Source: Rhizophlyctis rosea
Lineage: Eukaryota > Chytridiomycota > Chytridiomycetes > Rhizophlyctidales > Rhizophlyctidaceae
Assembly (NCBI GenBank): GCA_027596075.1
Contig: JADGJC010000387.1
Coordinates: forward strand, 1-33,908
Direction of reading: 5' to 3'
Length of the DNA stretch: 33,908 nt
In this document: positions 9,351 through 20,827 of the stretch, piece by piece
Layout of the letters: every line of letters begins with the position of its first letter
Numbering within the stretch: position 1 is the first letter of the stretch
Made by a program: the position numbers and the translations under genes
Notes under the pieces: model-generated
What the model was told of the DNA's origin: nothing
Database searches by the model: none
The model's input: only the letters and a program-made list of their open reading frames with translations

Positions 9351-12140
9351 TCACCGAACAATCCACCCTCCACCACCAACCTGCCTAACCCGTCCCTTCC
9401 CAACGCCATTCCGAACCTTCCTAACAACGGGTACAACCTCCTCTTCCTCCTCCTGTTCGTCTTCCATATCCCCCCCATCACTCCCCTCAAACTCCCCCAT
9501 CTCCACATCCCCATCCACCTCCTCATCCTCACTATCATCAAACCTCAATCTAGACCTCGACGACGGCGACGCAAGAAGTCGTAGTCCAGATCTCGAAGGT
9601 GACGGCGTCTGTTGTTCCTTCTGCTGCTGATGCTTTTCTTGAAGCATCTGAAAGGACCGTGACGGCGTCGAAAGTCCCCGTTTACGTGTTGGTGGAGACG
9701 GTGATGATACCCCGTTTGCCGATTCATCTACAGTATCGACTCCGTCCTCAGCAACAGTAACATCCCTCCCACCCTCATCCTGTACACCAACATCAAGAAC
9801 AGGCGGTCTCATAGGTGACGCCTCCTTACTGTTCTCCCCCGAACTAACTTCCCGCTCATGCCACGTAGACGTCAACATATCCAACAAGCTCTTCCTCGCA
9901 CTCAGATCCCCATGCGGCGTTCGTGGTGGTTTGGTCGTCGAAACCGGTGTCGACGGGTTGATTGCCGAATTGACCTGCCGTGCCGGCGTGTCGTCATGAC
10001 TACCACGAGCGACGGAAGGAGTTTTCAAAGGCGTGAAAGCAACGCCTTGGACTTCTTTTCTGACGCCGAGGATTCGGTCGTAGATCAGGCCGCCCTTTTT
10101 TGTTGAGGAGAGTGTGAGGGCCGTTAGGCCGGCTAGTTCGGATTGGAGGCTGCCTTTTGAGGCTGGAGTGCTGCTTATTCCTATCGACTCCCTCCCCTCC
10201 CATCCACCACCCTCGCCACCTCCACCACTCAAATCAGCATTCCGCAAATCCCTAACAGTATCCAAAAAAGGATTAGAAACCCCCACCGTCAAGCCCCCAC
10301 CCCCACCACTCCGTCGATGAACAGCAGGACTCAACAGACTGATTCTTCGTTTCCCTTTCCCACCCTTCACACTCCCCACCGGCGTCCTCACACCACCACC
10401 ACCACCACCACCACCAACCAACCCGCCCTGATGATGCACCCCATCACCAGCATGCCGCGCGCGTTCCTCTTCGATGAGGCGTTCGAGCTCTTCGACGTGT
10501 TTGGTTTGTTGGGCGTAGGCGGATTGGAGGTCGGCGTGGTGAGATTCGAGGGTTGTGTGGAGGGTTGTTAGGGTTGAGAGGGAGGCGCGGAGTGTGGTGA
10601 TTTGGGTTTGGGTGGTTTGGAGTTGGGTTTGGAGGGTTGGTGTGGAGGTCGTGGGTGAGGAGGGTGGGGATGATGTGGGGGTTGGGGAGGATGTGAGGGG
10701 GGATGTGAGCGTTGTTGGTGGTGGTGGTGCGTCGGATGTTGGGTCAGAAACATTGGGATCTAGTCGTAGACCATTGATGATACCAGGTCCACTCAAACGT
10801 TTACTCCGTCGTCGTTCCCGTTCCAACTCCCCGCATCTCTCAATCCACTCCACTAATGCGCCTCGTACTTCCTCTACCTCGGTTTCGAGCGCTTCGTTTC
10901 GACGGCGGGACTCACGGAGGGCCGTACGGGTTTGGGTGAGTTCTTTTTGGAGTTCTTCGATGGTTTGGTAGAGGGTAAGGAGAGTGTCGGTTTCGGTGCG
11001 GGGAGTCAGGGAGAGGGAGGAACGGCGGGCGCGGGTGCGGCGGGGTGCTGGTGTGGGTGTGAAAAGGGAGGCGCGGGTTGGAGAGGAGGGTGGGAAGGTC
11101 GTTGTGGATGAGGGGGAGGTACTGTAGGTTGGTGTTTGAGGGATGTGGGAGGGGCGGCGAGGTTTGTTTGGTTGAGGTGGTGTTGTGGGATCTGCAGTGA
11201 GCGGTGTCAGTATGTCCTTCTTCCCGTTTACCTTTGCACCCCAGCACCAGCACAACCTCTTCTCAACCATCTCAATTATTCCCTGCCCCGCTTTCTTCAA
11301 TCCCACGTTTCACCTTTGCCTTCCCCTGTCATTCTTCCGGGACCACCATCACTTTGAACCATCCCGATCCCTTCCCGGCCTCTACGACAGATTGCTACAA
11401 TGAAAAGCCAGAGTCCATTGCAACCAAATCAAACAGCCGCGTGCTACGTCCATTGTGCCTACCGGCCCCCTTCTCTTGCCGGCGCGGACGTTCCTGCCCA
11501 CGCTCTTCAATCCCACTTTCACCTTCACCATTCCTCCGCATTTCGAGTATGATACATACCAGGAGGAAGTTTTGCTACCAGACTATCGTAAGCGGCTTCC
11601 AAAGCTGCATTCGTTTCAAGAAGATGTTGACCAATTTCTGCTGCTGTCGTCAGGTCTAAAATGATAGGGTTGATCAGCACAGCCCGAAAGCGGTCGAAAG
11701 TTCCATCATGTATCGGTAAACTCCATCGAATTGACGCGGCTCAAATTGGACTGCTCTCCCTTGCCTTCTGGCAAGAAAGTGCCTTCGCTCCAGGCACAAC
11801 TCTCCTCCTCCCAAGATATCTCTTCCTTGCCCACTTTCCCGTGCTTGCGTCCATGTAATGTTCTCGGTCGGCCGTCCACCCTGCCGTCCCGGCATTGTCC
11901 CTACCCTAGCCGTCCTCTACCTAACGCAGACACACACCCACCTCTCTCCCTATCCCGCAATAAACCCACAACCTCCTTGAAGCGCAGTCTTAGTTCCTGG
12001 TCCGACAATGCGTCTATTGCTTCCAAGTCGTCATGTTCAAGTTGCGGTTCTGGTGCTTCTGTGAGTTGTTGTTCATTGGGGTGGTGGTGTATTGAGTCAT
12101 GCGAGTCTGTTGGTTGAGGGGTATCAGGTTGAGCGAGCAT
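9351..12140 (-). CDS. coiled-coil protein with CC1-box-like AAxxG segment; candidate dynein-adaptor-like
   Basis: My model has three exons, 11942-12140, 11560-11655 and 9351-11191, giving 711 residues. Introns are 286 nt (donor GTGGGT, acceptor CATTTTAG) and 368 nt (donor GTATGT, branch CTGAC, acceptor ACTGCAG), and both junctions fall in phase 1, each forming an Asp codon. The start ATG has the context ACACCATG. Residues 46-97 are helical and include DLTTAAEIGQHLLETNAALE (67-86), which matches the AAxxG CC1 box that binds dynein light intermediate chain in BICD, Spindly and TRAK/HAP1 proteins. Coiled coils follow at about 163-230 and 285-345, then a long disordered Ser/Pro/Gly-rich region with a poly-Gly run (CAC repeat at about 10391) and an acidic patch. 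An alternative small first exon at 11314-11362 is also in phase. The adaptor role is inference from one motif plus coiled coil. Confidence 0.7.
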
Positions 12141-13281
12141 GGTGTTCTTGTGAGGTAGCTGGTGTGGGAAGATAGGTCAGCACCGCGGATAGACCCTGTC
12201 CAGGTTGACAGGAAGGGGCGACACACACTAGGCCGCGATGGTGAAGATGCTGTATTTGAGAGAATCTTGTGCGCCCTTTTTCATATTCCACCGAGTGATC
12301 AGTATGCAAGGGTAGGAGCACCCTTACGGCACCGCACCGATGCTATGTATATAGGGAACACCAAAGTGACGCGGGACGCAAAAAGGCACTGAGAACAAGA
12401 AAAGCAAAAAGCGTGGTTGAATTTGGGTCCTCAGAGCCTCAGTCCCCCAGCACGAGGCGCAAATGCATGCAAGGTCCGATCGCTCGGATGATGCAGATGG
12501 ATCATAGCCACACGGAGACAGTCTGGGGAGTGAGTGACTCACACACACTCACACACATCCATTCCTTCACTTCCTTTATTCATCTATCAGCCGTATCATC
12601 ACACCGGTGGTGGTCGTTCCATTTGGTGAGAGTTGGAAACCCCGCCAAGAGGGAGCCCCCAAGCTGGTCCAGACTAGTCAGACTTGAAAAGTTCAGGTGC
12701 TGAGCGGATGCGCTCTCTGAAGGTCGGCTGACCGCCCAAGGCACAAGTTTGCGACACTGATGTTGCAACATTGATGCCCCATATTATATCCATCAATAGC
12801 CACCATACTAAGGCATTTCAAAAGACAACATCAGCGTACTGATGTTTGTATCAAAAATTGGGCATATTTACTTTGGGCCTTTTAAATACATTGACTTCTC
12901 AAGGCTGTGTGAGGTGGATTTGTTGATTACATCTGCATACGGAATATATATATGATTTTTTTGGCATTCAGACCGCGGTCGGATTTAGTACTATTTCTGT
13001 TCGTGGCCGAGTCATAGATGTATTGTAGGGGGAAAAAAAATACAGTTATTTACAATGCAGTAAGAATGCGCCACCATTTGATCCGATTGGGGTCCGACTG
13101 GCATCTCTTACTCTCTTACGTGTATGTGTGACCGGCATCATGGGAGGTGTGAGGAATCAATCATGTGCTGTGAATCCCGCGATCTGCACTGTACCTGCGG
13201 CTTCAGTTGTACAGCTTGTGATGGCAAATGTTAATGGGAAATTTGAAACATGACATGGGGCAATACCTCACAAGAGTCTGC
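12141..13281. other. intergenic; upstream of the coiled-coil gene
   Basis: No gene model. It includes the promoter side of the gene starting at 12140 (read leftward), a CACTCACA microsatellite near 12540-12558 and AT-rich DNA from about 12780 to 13060. The open frames are short and their composition is unconvincing. Confidence 0.5.
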
Positions 13282-13287
13282 GTGGAG
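13282..13287. repeat. left copy of 6-bp target-site duplication
   Basis: GTGGAG directly before the left terminal inverted repeat; repeated at 13814-13819 directly after the right one. Confidence 0.8.
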
Positions 13288-13813
13288 AGGGGGTTGGAAA
13301 CTGGGATTAATCATTATTCTCATTACTGCTCATCACCTTCATTGCGTCATTAAATCATTAAGATCATTCTCATCACCCTCATTGCAAACTCATTGCCCTC
13401 ATTGCCGGATCATGGTGCTCATTGCGGACTCATTGTTTTCATTGAAAAGTGACGTCATTGCTTTGGCACGTGGAAGCGGCTCCGGATGACGCTTTGAATC
13501 TTATAAAAGGGCGAGGTGTGCTTGTGTTCTCTTTCTGATTTGCGCACCCATTGCAAGTAGGGAAACCTGAACACTGTTCACATTTCGGAGAGTGAGGAGC
13601 AGTGAAGTATGGCTTTGGGTGGAGCAGTCTAAATACTGTCTGCCCCTTATTGTTTATCAATCGATCGATACCCTTTCCCATCATAAACAAACAATAGTAA
13701 CAATGACGTAGCAGCTCATTACCACGACTCACTATGCTCATTGCGTCATTACGTCATTGTTTTCATTGTCATAATACTCATTAAACTCATTCAATACAAG
13801 TTTCCAACCCCCT
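13288..13813. mobile_element. 526-bp non-autonomous DNA transposon (MITE-like)
   Basis: The ends are perfect 15-bp terminal inverted repeats, AGGGGGTTGGAAACT at 13288-13302 and its reverse complement at 13799-13813. Both ends abut the same 6-bp sequence GTGGAG (13282-13287 and 13814-13819), a target-site duplication. Just inside, both ends are packed with CATT motifs in the same orientation (about 14 on the left within 140 bp, about 7 on the right within 80 bp). These include the shared direct repeats TCATTGTTTTCATTG (13430-13444, 13754-13768) and CATTGCGTCATTA. Such subterminal repeats are typical transposase-binding arrays. No transposase is encoded, so it would need one in trans. A 6-bp duplication has been described for IS3EU and Dada (6-7 bp) among others, but I cannot assign a superfamily. 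Confidence 0.85.
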
Positions 13814-13819
13814 GTGGAG
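13814..13819. repeat. right copy of 6-bp target-site duplication
   Basis: GTGGAG directly after the right terminal inverted repeat, matching 13282-13287. The exact copy and perfect repeats suggest a fairly recent insertion. Confidence 0.8.
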
Positions 13820-14188
13820 GCGGTGTAGGGATGCGGAGTTGTTGGTGCATCAGCCTTACCTTTTTGGTCTTTGATTACGGGCGTGATTATATCGCCATCC
13901 AATGTCAACCAGCAATGCACGCCCACTTGTCAATGGGAGCATCCCGCCTCTCAGCATCAGGGCGGAGTGACCGTTGTTTTCTCGTTGGTTGTGAACCTCG
14001 ACCGGTGTCTATAAATATTCCTGTCAGACTCATGTCTTTTTGTGCTCGTTGACTGGTGGATGATTCATCCCAATTTTCGGAGCATGTCTGAAAGCCCGTA
14101 CCATCTCGATGCCACTCCATTATGGCTTTTTCAATGCGCCTCCCAACGCATGCATGGGGGGTGACAACTTATATTGTGCCTTCACCCA

Positions 14189-14750
14189 TCAGTTTTTTTC
14201 CCAACTTGCATCATGGCTTAAGATTGCTGAGGGTGGGGAAGTCTCATAGTTCCCATAGTTCCCATGAGGGCAAAGCGTTGCAGGCACGGCGTGATGACGC
14301 ACAGAACTTATGAGCTTGGAGTTACTTGAAACTCGCTCTTCAACAAATTGTTTTGCTCGAAGTGCCCAAACCCGCCAATTACTTGAGTGTGAAATCCGTT
14401 TTTTTGTCTGATCCTTTGAACACTTCAGATGTTTGAGTGCAGAAAAGAAAAGGCCAAATGCACAGTCTTCAGGAACTACAATCAACAAACGAGCCACGTC
14501 ACTTTGTGTCCTTGAGATTGCGGCAAATTGACGGTGAATACCATGAGCAGTCCACTCTATCTCTCCCAGTCCTCTACAGAACTGAACGAACGCGGTGCTA
14601 GGTATCTTTGCTTCACCGGACTTCCAATCGGAAGCGAAAAAAGTCAAGTGTTCAAGACGACCATCAGCGGTTTTTGATTCGTCTGATATGGGTGCGCACT
14701 GAACCTTCCATGACGCCTTGAATACATAAGTAAGGCATCCCGCTTCAAAG
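14189..14750 (-). other. candidate internal exon, 187 open codons, unknown protein
   Basis: An acceptor (GGTAACGCAG) at 14751-14760 opens a frame running without a stop from 14749 to 14189. The translation reads as protein throughout, with a hydrophobic VARLLIVVPEDC stretch flanked by helical and charged segments. VVPED in such a setting recalls C-terminal regions of Crinkler-family proteins, but I cannot show homology. There is no initiator Met near the acceptor and I found no partner exon with matching phase. By my estimate a chance open frame of this length somewhere in the window is less than even but not negligible, so this is either a gene remnant or coincidence. Confidence 0.3.
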
Positions 14751-17119
14751 CTGCGTTACCGAGTTGCGGAGATTGCCACTTTGGTATAAAGGGACTCTGA
14801 GATGATATGATACTTGGTTTAGCATCCAACGGCAAAAGTGGACATCTACTGACTTGTGCGTATTAGTCAATGAAATGTTTCGGACTTTCTTTTGGCCGGA
14901 CAATGTTTTCTTGCGTGGCGGCATGTAGGTGTAGCGTCATCCGAGTACATATGTAAAAATTGATCCTTTCACTCACCCATGCCGCCCCTGCTGTGGAGAG
15001 CAGGAACGGGGCAAGGTTGTCCGACGCTTCATCGGGACGGATGCGGGTATGGTGGGATTTGTTGGTGCTGTGGACAGTTCTTGGCGACAACAGAGTAGTA
15101 ATGTTCGCTCTTTACTTCATGCCACTAACACCGAAAACAGTTGCCATCCTAGAAACGATTCTTGCAGCCCGCGAAAGTGGGGTCACTTCAACTGAGGGGT
15201 GATGCTGATCTCCTTTTCTTTCTTGCATCTATCATCTTCTTCACCCATTTGAATGACATAGCGGCTTTTTCGTGCTTGTTCTCGCCTATGAACCTCACAG
15301 TCAACACGTCGACCACTGGAAGCACCACTGCACCGTCCTGTCGTATGTCGTAGTATGCCTCCAAAATTTCCTTTTTTCGCGTGTTGATTGTGAAACACGA
15401 TATTTTATGCAGAGGATAACTTGCACAACGTTGGATAATGCCATCATCCGTGGGACTGTGGCAATGGCACCTCGCGGCGGCTAGAATATGCATTTCGATC
15501 ATTCGCAACCACGCCTCGAAGCCTGTCGTTTTTCATCCCTGCGATCGTAGTGATGCCTTGCCGCTCCAAACACAAGCGATGTTGCGCCAACTTCATCGTC
15601 TCTACGACCACTCAGTCCTCTTGCGCACCAAGCTGAGGGACGAAGGCTTTTGAGTGACTGATCGTAACTCATGTTCATTTATCAACGGTTCCATCACTGC
15701 GAAGCAACGGATTGATTGGTGCGAGGGGGAGCAGACATTTTGCTATAGGGTCCCACGTAGAGCTGAAAGACTTCAATGAAATACATGGTTTTCTGCTTCC
15801 AGCAAATCTGCCATTTCTTTTCTGTCCTCGGCTGGAAGAGCGATCGTTCAAGCAGACTTGGGTCTGGCTTTCGCCCACTTGGAATGAGATAAGTTATGCG
15901 TGATGCGGATGTGCGGGATACTCCTGCGGCACAGTCGCAAAAGCAAGAAAGCGAAAACGCATGGCCGGGGTGAAGTCAGCTTGCCAGAGGCGCAATTCAT
16001 GGGAGTTGACACGGGCATAGGATCGGCTGGATCATATGATTGGTTCATTTATCGGCTAGCGTCATCAACATGTTCTTGAACTCTCGCCAAGATTGCAGCG
16101 CGAGGGGTCATCGTATCGCAGGTGGTTGGGCTCGTGCACGGGCTGTCTATGTATGCGCGTTATGCTGCAGAATAGAGCAAACTCAAATTAGTTACCTGTC
16201 TTCCGGCGTTAATGTGCAGGCTACTCTGCAGCGAATCAAGACGGCGCTCATCATACTTCAGCGCCTCTTTCCAACTCATCTTTGATCGATGGACTACATT
16301 TTGACCTCAGGGACACGCCGCCTTGTTTGCGGAATCTGGGTGCTTGTCTCCCCTCCCTTTTTGCTCGCGATAGTGCTCTTTTTCGAGGTTGATTGATTGT
16401 GGAAGTTGTTGGGCCCAGTTTACCAAATGGGATAAAGATATTGACGGCGAATCGTATGGGCATGGGAGCAAGCAGCGTGCTAGATGCCTCATGAAACACA
16501 TGGCATTCGTTTTGTGGGGTGGAAATTTTCTTTTTTTTCTGAATGATTTTAGTCCTGCATGAGGTTTCATTCGGTGTCGGGAAGGGGGATATCTGTTTCG
16601 TTATGAGCGACGAAAAAGCTCTATCATGAACTTTCACATATTCGTCAACATGTGCCAGGTTTCTGCGCATGACTTTTTTTCAAGCGTCGAAAGAGCGGTG
16701 CCCCTTGATTTGGTTGGGGATGATTGTTTGTACGGATTGGACAAAAGAAACTGAATTGAGATCAATTGTTCATGGGATGCAAGTTGGGCACCTCATACGG
16801 CGGACTGATACGTCAGTTAGACCGCTAGTACAATGAGGTTCATCAACATGGAACCTTCCATCCATACTTTCCCCTGCCTTTTGGAATGTTTGGGGTGAGG
16901 CGTAACATACGGAATGTCAATGTTGGACGCACGCATTTGTGAAGCTCCTTGCGGCTCTTCACTTGCGGCTTTATTCGCGTCCTAGCTGCTAGTGCTCATG
17001 TTCGATGCTTTTTTGACAATCATGCGCCAACAATCATAGTCACAATTTGATTCAATAAGAGAGAAAAAGAGAGCGCTTTCGAAATCATTAGAATAGCTGA
17101 CCCGACACGAACTGTCACG
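14751..17119. other. no gene model; scattered coding-like minus-strand pieces
   Basis: Minus-strand open stretches at 15188-15508 and 16251-16670 have protein-like composition, but no in-phase splicing links them to each other or to the stretch at 14189-14750. If real they could be exons of one decayed gene. The remainder shows nothing. Confidence 0.3.
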
Positions 17120-18201
17120 ATGTGTGCTGCAAGGGCCTTGGAATCGGTTATATGAGTAGCTTAATGGGGATTATATTATCTTTTGCTCCATTTGTGTTTC
17201 TTAATTATGTAGAGCCATCTATGTGGTTCGAGAGAACACTGAGGAGTCCAAGAGATTTTCAGATTGATTCTGCCAGTGGTGTAAGGCGGAGTGGACCTGA
17301 TTCTATTTTTTGGCATGATTCGCCGGTTTCTGGTGATGCTCCTGACGACCAGGGACGAGAGATCTCGCCCGCATCGGTATTGGGAACCTTGAACTTACTG
17401 AGCTGCGCAAAGTTGAGAACGGCGTCGCGAATGCAAGGACATGTCGAAACCGGTCGACCATGGTTTACCGATATTCCGGTCTTCCAAGACCCCCTTCCTT
17501 TTTGGGGAGTTTCAGCACACCATGTGTTGCGTATGTCTAAGGGGACTAAAAGTAGTTAAAGTAATTGAAATACTCGTGCTTTAGTCAGTCGGCCTGGGTG
17601 TACATCCATCAGATGTGGAACTGGTCAAATCGTTTGAAGCGTAGAAAGGCCTTTCTGAGTTTTGCCGTCAAAGAGAGGGAACTGAGGGACGCTGAGCCCG
17701 ATTGCTGCCTGAAACTACCTTCCTCAATATACATGGCGATGCAATTTTGCAGAGGAGGGAGACGAAGAGCGAGACGGTGAATGTGTTGCGGTTGTATGTA
17801 CCCTGCTAAACTCATTCACGGCGCACGATGCATTTGCAACATCAGGTCTTGGACCTCGCATCAGACCGACTGCTGAGGTTTACTCACTTCCCAAGTACGA
17901 GGAGTTTTGTGATCGCTATGATTGTATGGAGCAAGGGAATGGATATTCAGAGGCGTTACTTGACTCGAATGACAATGACACGTCAGGGAAGAAAAACAAA
18001 CCCAAAAATTCTAAAGCCACACATCCCGTCCTTTTTGACGTAGTTGACGGGCATAACGTTCTCACCCGGGCTCTTAGTGGCGGGAGAAGGACTTGGTTTT
18101 TCATTTGCTCGCTTGTCAGTGCCACGAGGAAAGCGAACCTTGGAATTTCCATCAGGCATGTTTTGGGCCTGAGAAGCCCGCATCCGAGTCAGGAACATTG
18201 A
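17120..18201 (+). other. possible multi-exon gene or relic, unknown
   Basis: Two protein-like stretches are bounded by plausible splice sites. One runs from the acceptor TTAATTATGTAG (exon from 17213) to a donor GTATGT after 17530. The other begins after TTTTGCAG near 17757 and stays open to the TGA at about 18201, with acidic and aromatic-rich sequence. I could not find a set of introns that keeps phase from the ATG at 17120 through both, since the first junction (donor GTTATA) is out of phase. It may be a decayed gene. No family is recognised. Confidence 0.3.
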
Positions 18202-19215
18202 TTCATTGAGAGTCGGGGTAAGTTTCATGAAGCACCGGCATATGGGTCACAACCTGTACCGGTCATCATTTCAGATCAGGACATTATGCCCAAAAAAGGA
18301 CCGCCTTTCTGAATTCAAGACTCCAGTGTATTCGCGTTGATGGACTCGTACACCGACCAGTCTGCCATTCGCCCCTTCCTGCTTTCTTGCGTTTCCAACC
18401 ATTTGGTTCAGTCGATAGGTTCCAGATTTGCGGATGACTTGGATGTGTCCATGTTTTTTGCATTGAAATGCTTGCAAAGACTTAGACTGGATACCTATTT
18501 TGCCACCATCGGATTGAATTTCGGTGGCCGGCGGACAGATTGCAAGCTCACCTGTGCGCTGGTTTGGTTTACTCGACCGAAATTCTGAAAGAGGGTCCTC
18601 GACAGCTCAAGAACTCAACTGTCACCAACGTATACGACCTGCAGCCTTGCACGGCAAGGTTGAGAAGTGGTTAGTAGGCACCCACAACCAGTGGTGAGAT
18701 CTGGAACAAATAGAAATAGGAATGTTTTGACAGGTAAACCTGTCGATGACATTTCTTGGAACTTCCCGGGAAATCAAATGGATCAGTCGAGGGACTCTCG
18801 GTGGAGACCGACACGCTTCATGCATGTTCATACGGTATTGCTCGCTGACCAGCTGACCAATGACTCGGATGTCGTCTTCCAACTCTCGTCGCCTTCGAAG
18901 TTCGGGCTGTGTGGGGCACCTGTCCCCACCGCGCGGGTCTTTTGGGCTAACTCCCCAAGGGGGGCTTGTGCCTATTGGTTGCAACGTTTTTAGCACGCAC
19001 ACCACGTGCGTCACATCAATGCGAATTTCGGAGACCTCCGGCGACATGTCCAGAGTTCGTGTTCAAAACACTCGAACTTGCCTGATTGCTTTGCCGGGCA
19101 ATCGATAGGAAGTGAAAGAGTCGCTGGTATATATCCAGAGCGTATACGGCTTGCCCTCCCCTCATTGCGCATCTTACAACCAACCTTCTTAAATATCCCC
19201 TTCGCATTCGCAATA
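18202..19215. other. intergenic
   Basis: Overlapping open frames on both strands (for example 18337-18588 + and 18271-18477 -) are mutually exclusive and too short to trust. Two small palindromes occur near 18732 (GACAGGT, AA, ACCTGTC) and 18765 (TTCCCGGGAA). The final 200 bp would be the promoter of the gene at 19216. Confidence 0.45.
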
Positions 19216-20562
19216 ATGACTTATGCCCTTGCAAGCAAAGACACACCCGTCTCCATTCCGATTGATCCGCCAACCACTGACAATGCCACATCCACCAATG
19301 ATCCCTCAGATTTTACGCCAGCAACACGTTACCGTCCAACAAAATGCTACATCCTGTCCACCATCATCGGCTGGCCTCTGATTGGCGTGCTAGCGTTTGG
19401 AATCATCAAATACAAGCAACTTTATGAAGTCATCACGTACGATAAACCAGATGAGCACGGCGGTATGGGAACACTTTGTCTTTTGTGCTCCTTCGAGCTT
19501 GTACGTAGAATGCCAATCATTTTGACAACAAACTTGTATCTCAGGCTATACGGGGGAAATACATAATGATTGGACGGCCGCCGTCGTAGCCCTTGCCGTT
19601 GTAGGAATACTTCTCGCTGTTTTATGTTGTGCCGGCTGCGTCATGACGGGAACACGGCTGGGCTCGACTCCACATACGCGGAAAAGTTGGAAGCCGTCGA
19701 AAGAGAGTCGTGAGCCGCAGTATGAGGATGTGAACCCGCGGTGGATCCGGGTAAATGATGTTGATGAGTTTATTGAGGGACTGAAGGGGCGAGAGACTGT
19801 TTTAGAGATTGTAAAGAGGGCCTGGGATGATTGGGAGGAGCCACCATATGGGATGAGTCAAAAGAGAGGATGCCGATTGAGAGGTGGGAGGACGTGACGG
19901 ATGAGAGGGAGTGGAAGGAGGTGGAGAGGGTGTTGCGAGAGGGAAAGTTTGGTGGTGAGTTTTTTGAAAATCTGATACTGTTCTCTAATGTATCACAACC
20001 CTATTTAACGTGCTCTCTCTCGCCGTCCTACACAGTTTTACGCCTTACGATTATCATGGCCCACTCTCTGGAATCCGACACATTGCGCCACAGCATTGAC
20101 ACCCTCACTACTGAGTATGGTCCCGACCTATTCAAACGCCTCACCGCTCGCGACGAGCTTCCTCAAACTACCGCGGAAGACCGCAACGAAGCAAAGGATC
20201 CGGAAAATGTCGGCAACTCCCTTGATGGGTTGGTTGACCAAAACCAATCAGAGGGAGTCCTCAAGCAGCCCGGCATCCCAAACGCCGATGTGTTCAAATC
20301 GATCATCACCCCCGTTGCGCTCGTACCTTCCTTTTCTAACCATCCTGCATTATGGCCAACGTACACGAGGCCAGAAGATGACCCGCCGTTTGTCCAGAAG
20401 ACGACGCTCTTCCTGTACCGGGGCGTAGTCAAGCCGTGGTGGACTTCGGACTTGTGGTATTACTGGTGGTACTTGCTGCATTTGGGCGGGATTTGGGAAT
20501 GGTGGGTTGGATTCGGTGGGTATGGTGTTAAAGAGGTTGTGATAAAACGGGCGCTGTATTAG
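19216..20562 (+). CDS. two-TM protein with C-terminal aromatic domain; apparent frameshift
   Basis: The first intron (19463-19544, donor GTATGG, acceptor TATCTCAG) is in phase 1 and a second (19955-20035, donor GTGAGT, acceptor CTACACAG) also fits. Exons are 19216-19462, 19545-19954 and 20036-20562, about 394 residues if one reading frame is assumed. Residues 46-64 and 94-113 are membrane helices, the second followed by a Cys cluster (CCAGC). A charged tail follows, and the C-terminus is rich in Trp and Tyr (DLWYYWWYLLH). The frame changes near 19841-19845: good coding sequence (AWDDWEE) in one frame continues (WDESKERMPIERWEDV) in another, and no intron fits. One missing base at CC/ACC would explain it. 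It could be a sequencing error, a young pseudogene, or two genes, with the second starting at the ATG at 20056 behind a TATTTAA box. No family is recognised. Confidence 0.5.
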
Positions 20563-20827
20563 TAATTAGTCATGGGCTGTTCAATGTTCGAGGAAGCAAC
20601 ACGTCAAGTCGTGAGGCTGGTCTCTGATTTTGGTGGCAACATTCAAGAGGAATGCGCCAGTGGGCGTAAGTCCGCAATTGCACGAAATGAGGAGAGGAGC
20701 GACATATGTTTACGTTTGACCGTGTGACAAATTACATATTTACATCGCAGTATACTTAGCCAGATGATCAACACCCGGCAAACGCGAGAAGAAAAGGGAG
20801 CACTGACGATGTAGAAATCCACCTATC
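20563..20827. other. 3' intergenic region of convergent genes
   Basis: This lies between the ends of the plus-strand two-TM gene and the minus-strand secreted protein gene. Nothing else is seen. Confidence 0.4.

Noticed and set aside
9351..11306. Single-exon 651-residue reading of the coiled-coil gene with a GTG-led N-terminus
   Set aside because: The frame has its first ATG only at 11270, and a strong branch site plus acceptor (CTGAC...CTGCAG) ends at 11192. Splicing to the exons at 11560-11655 and 11942-12140 keeps phase and adds a sensible helical N-terminus.
11314..11362. Alternative first exon (ATG at 11362) spliced to 11191
   Set aside because: In phase, but it would leave the well-formed exons upstream unused; kept only as an alternative.
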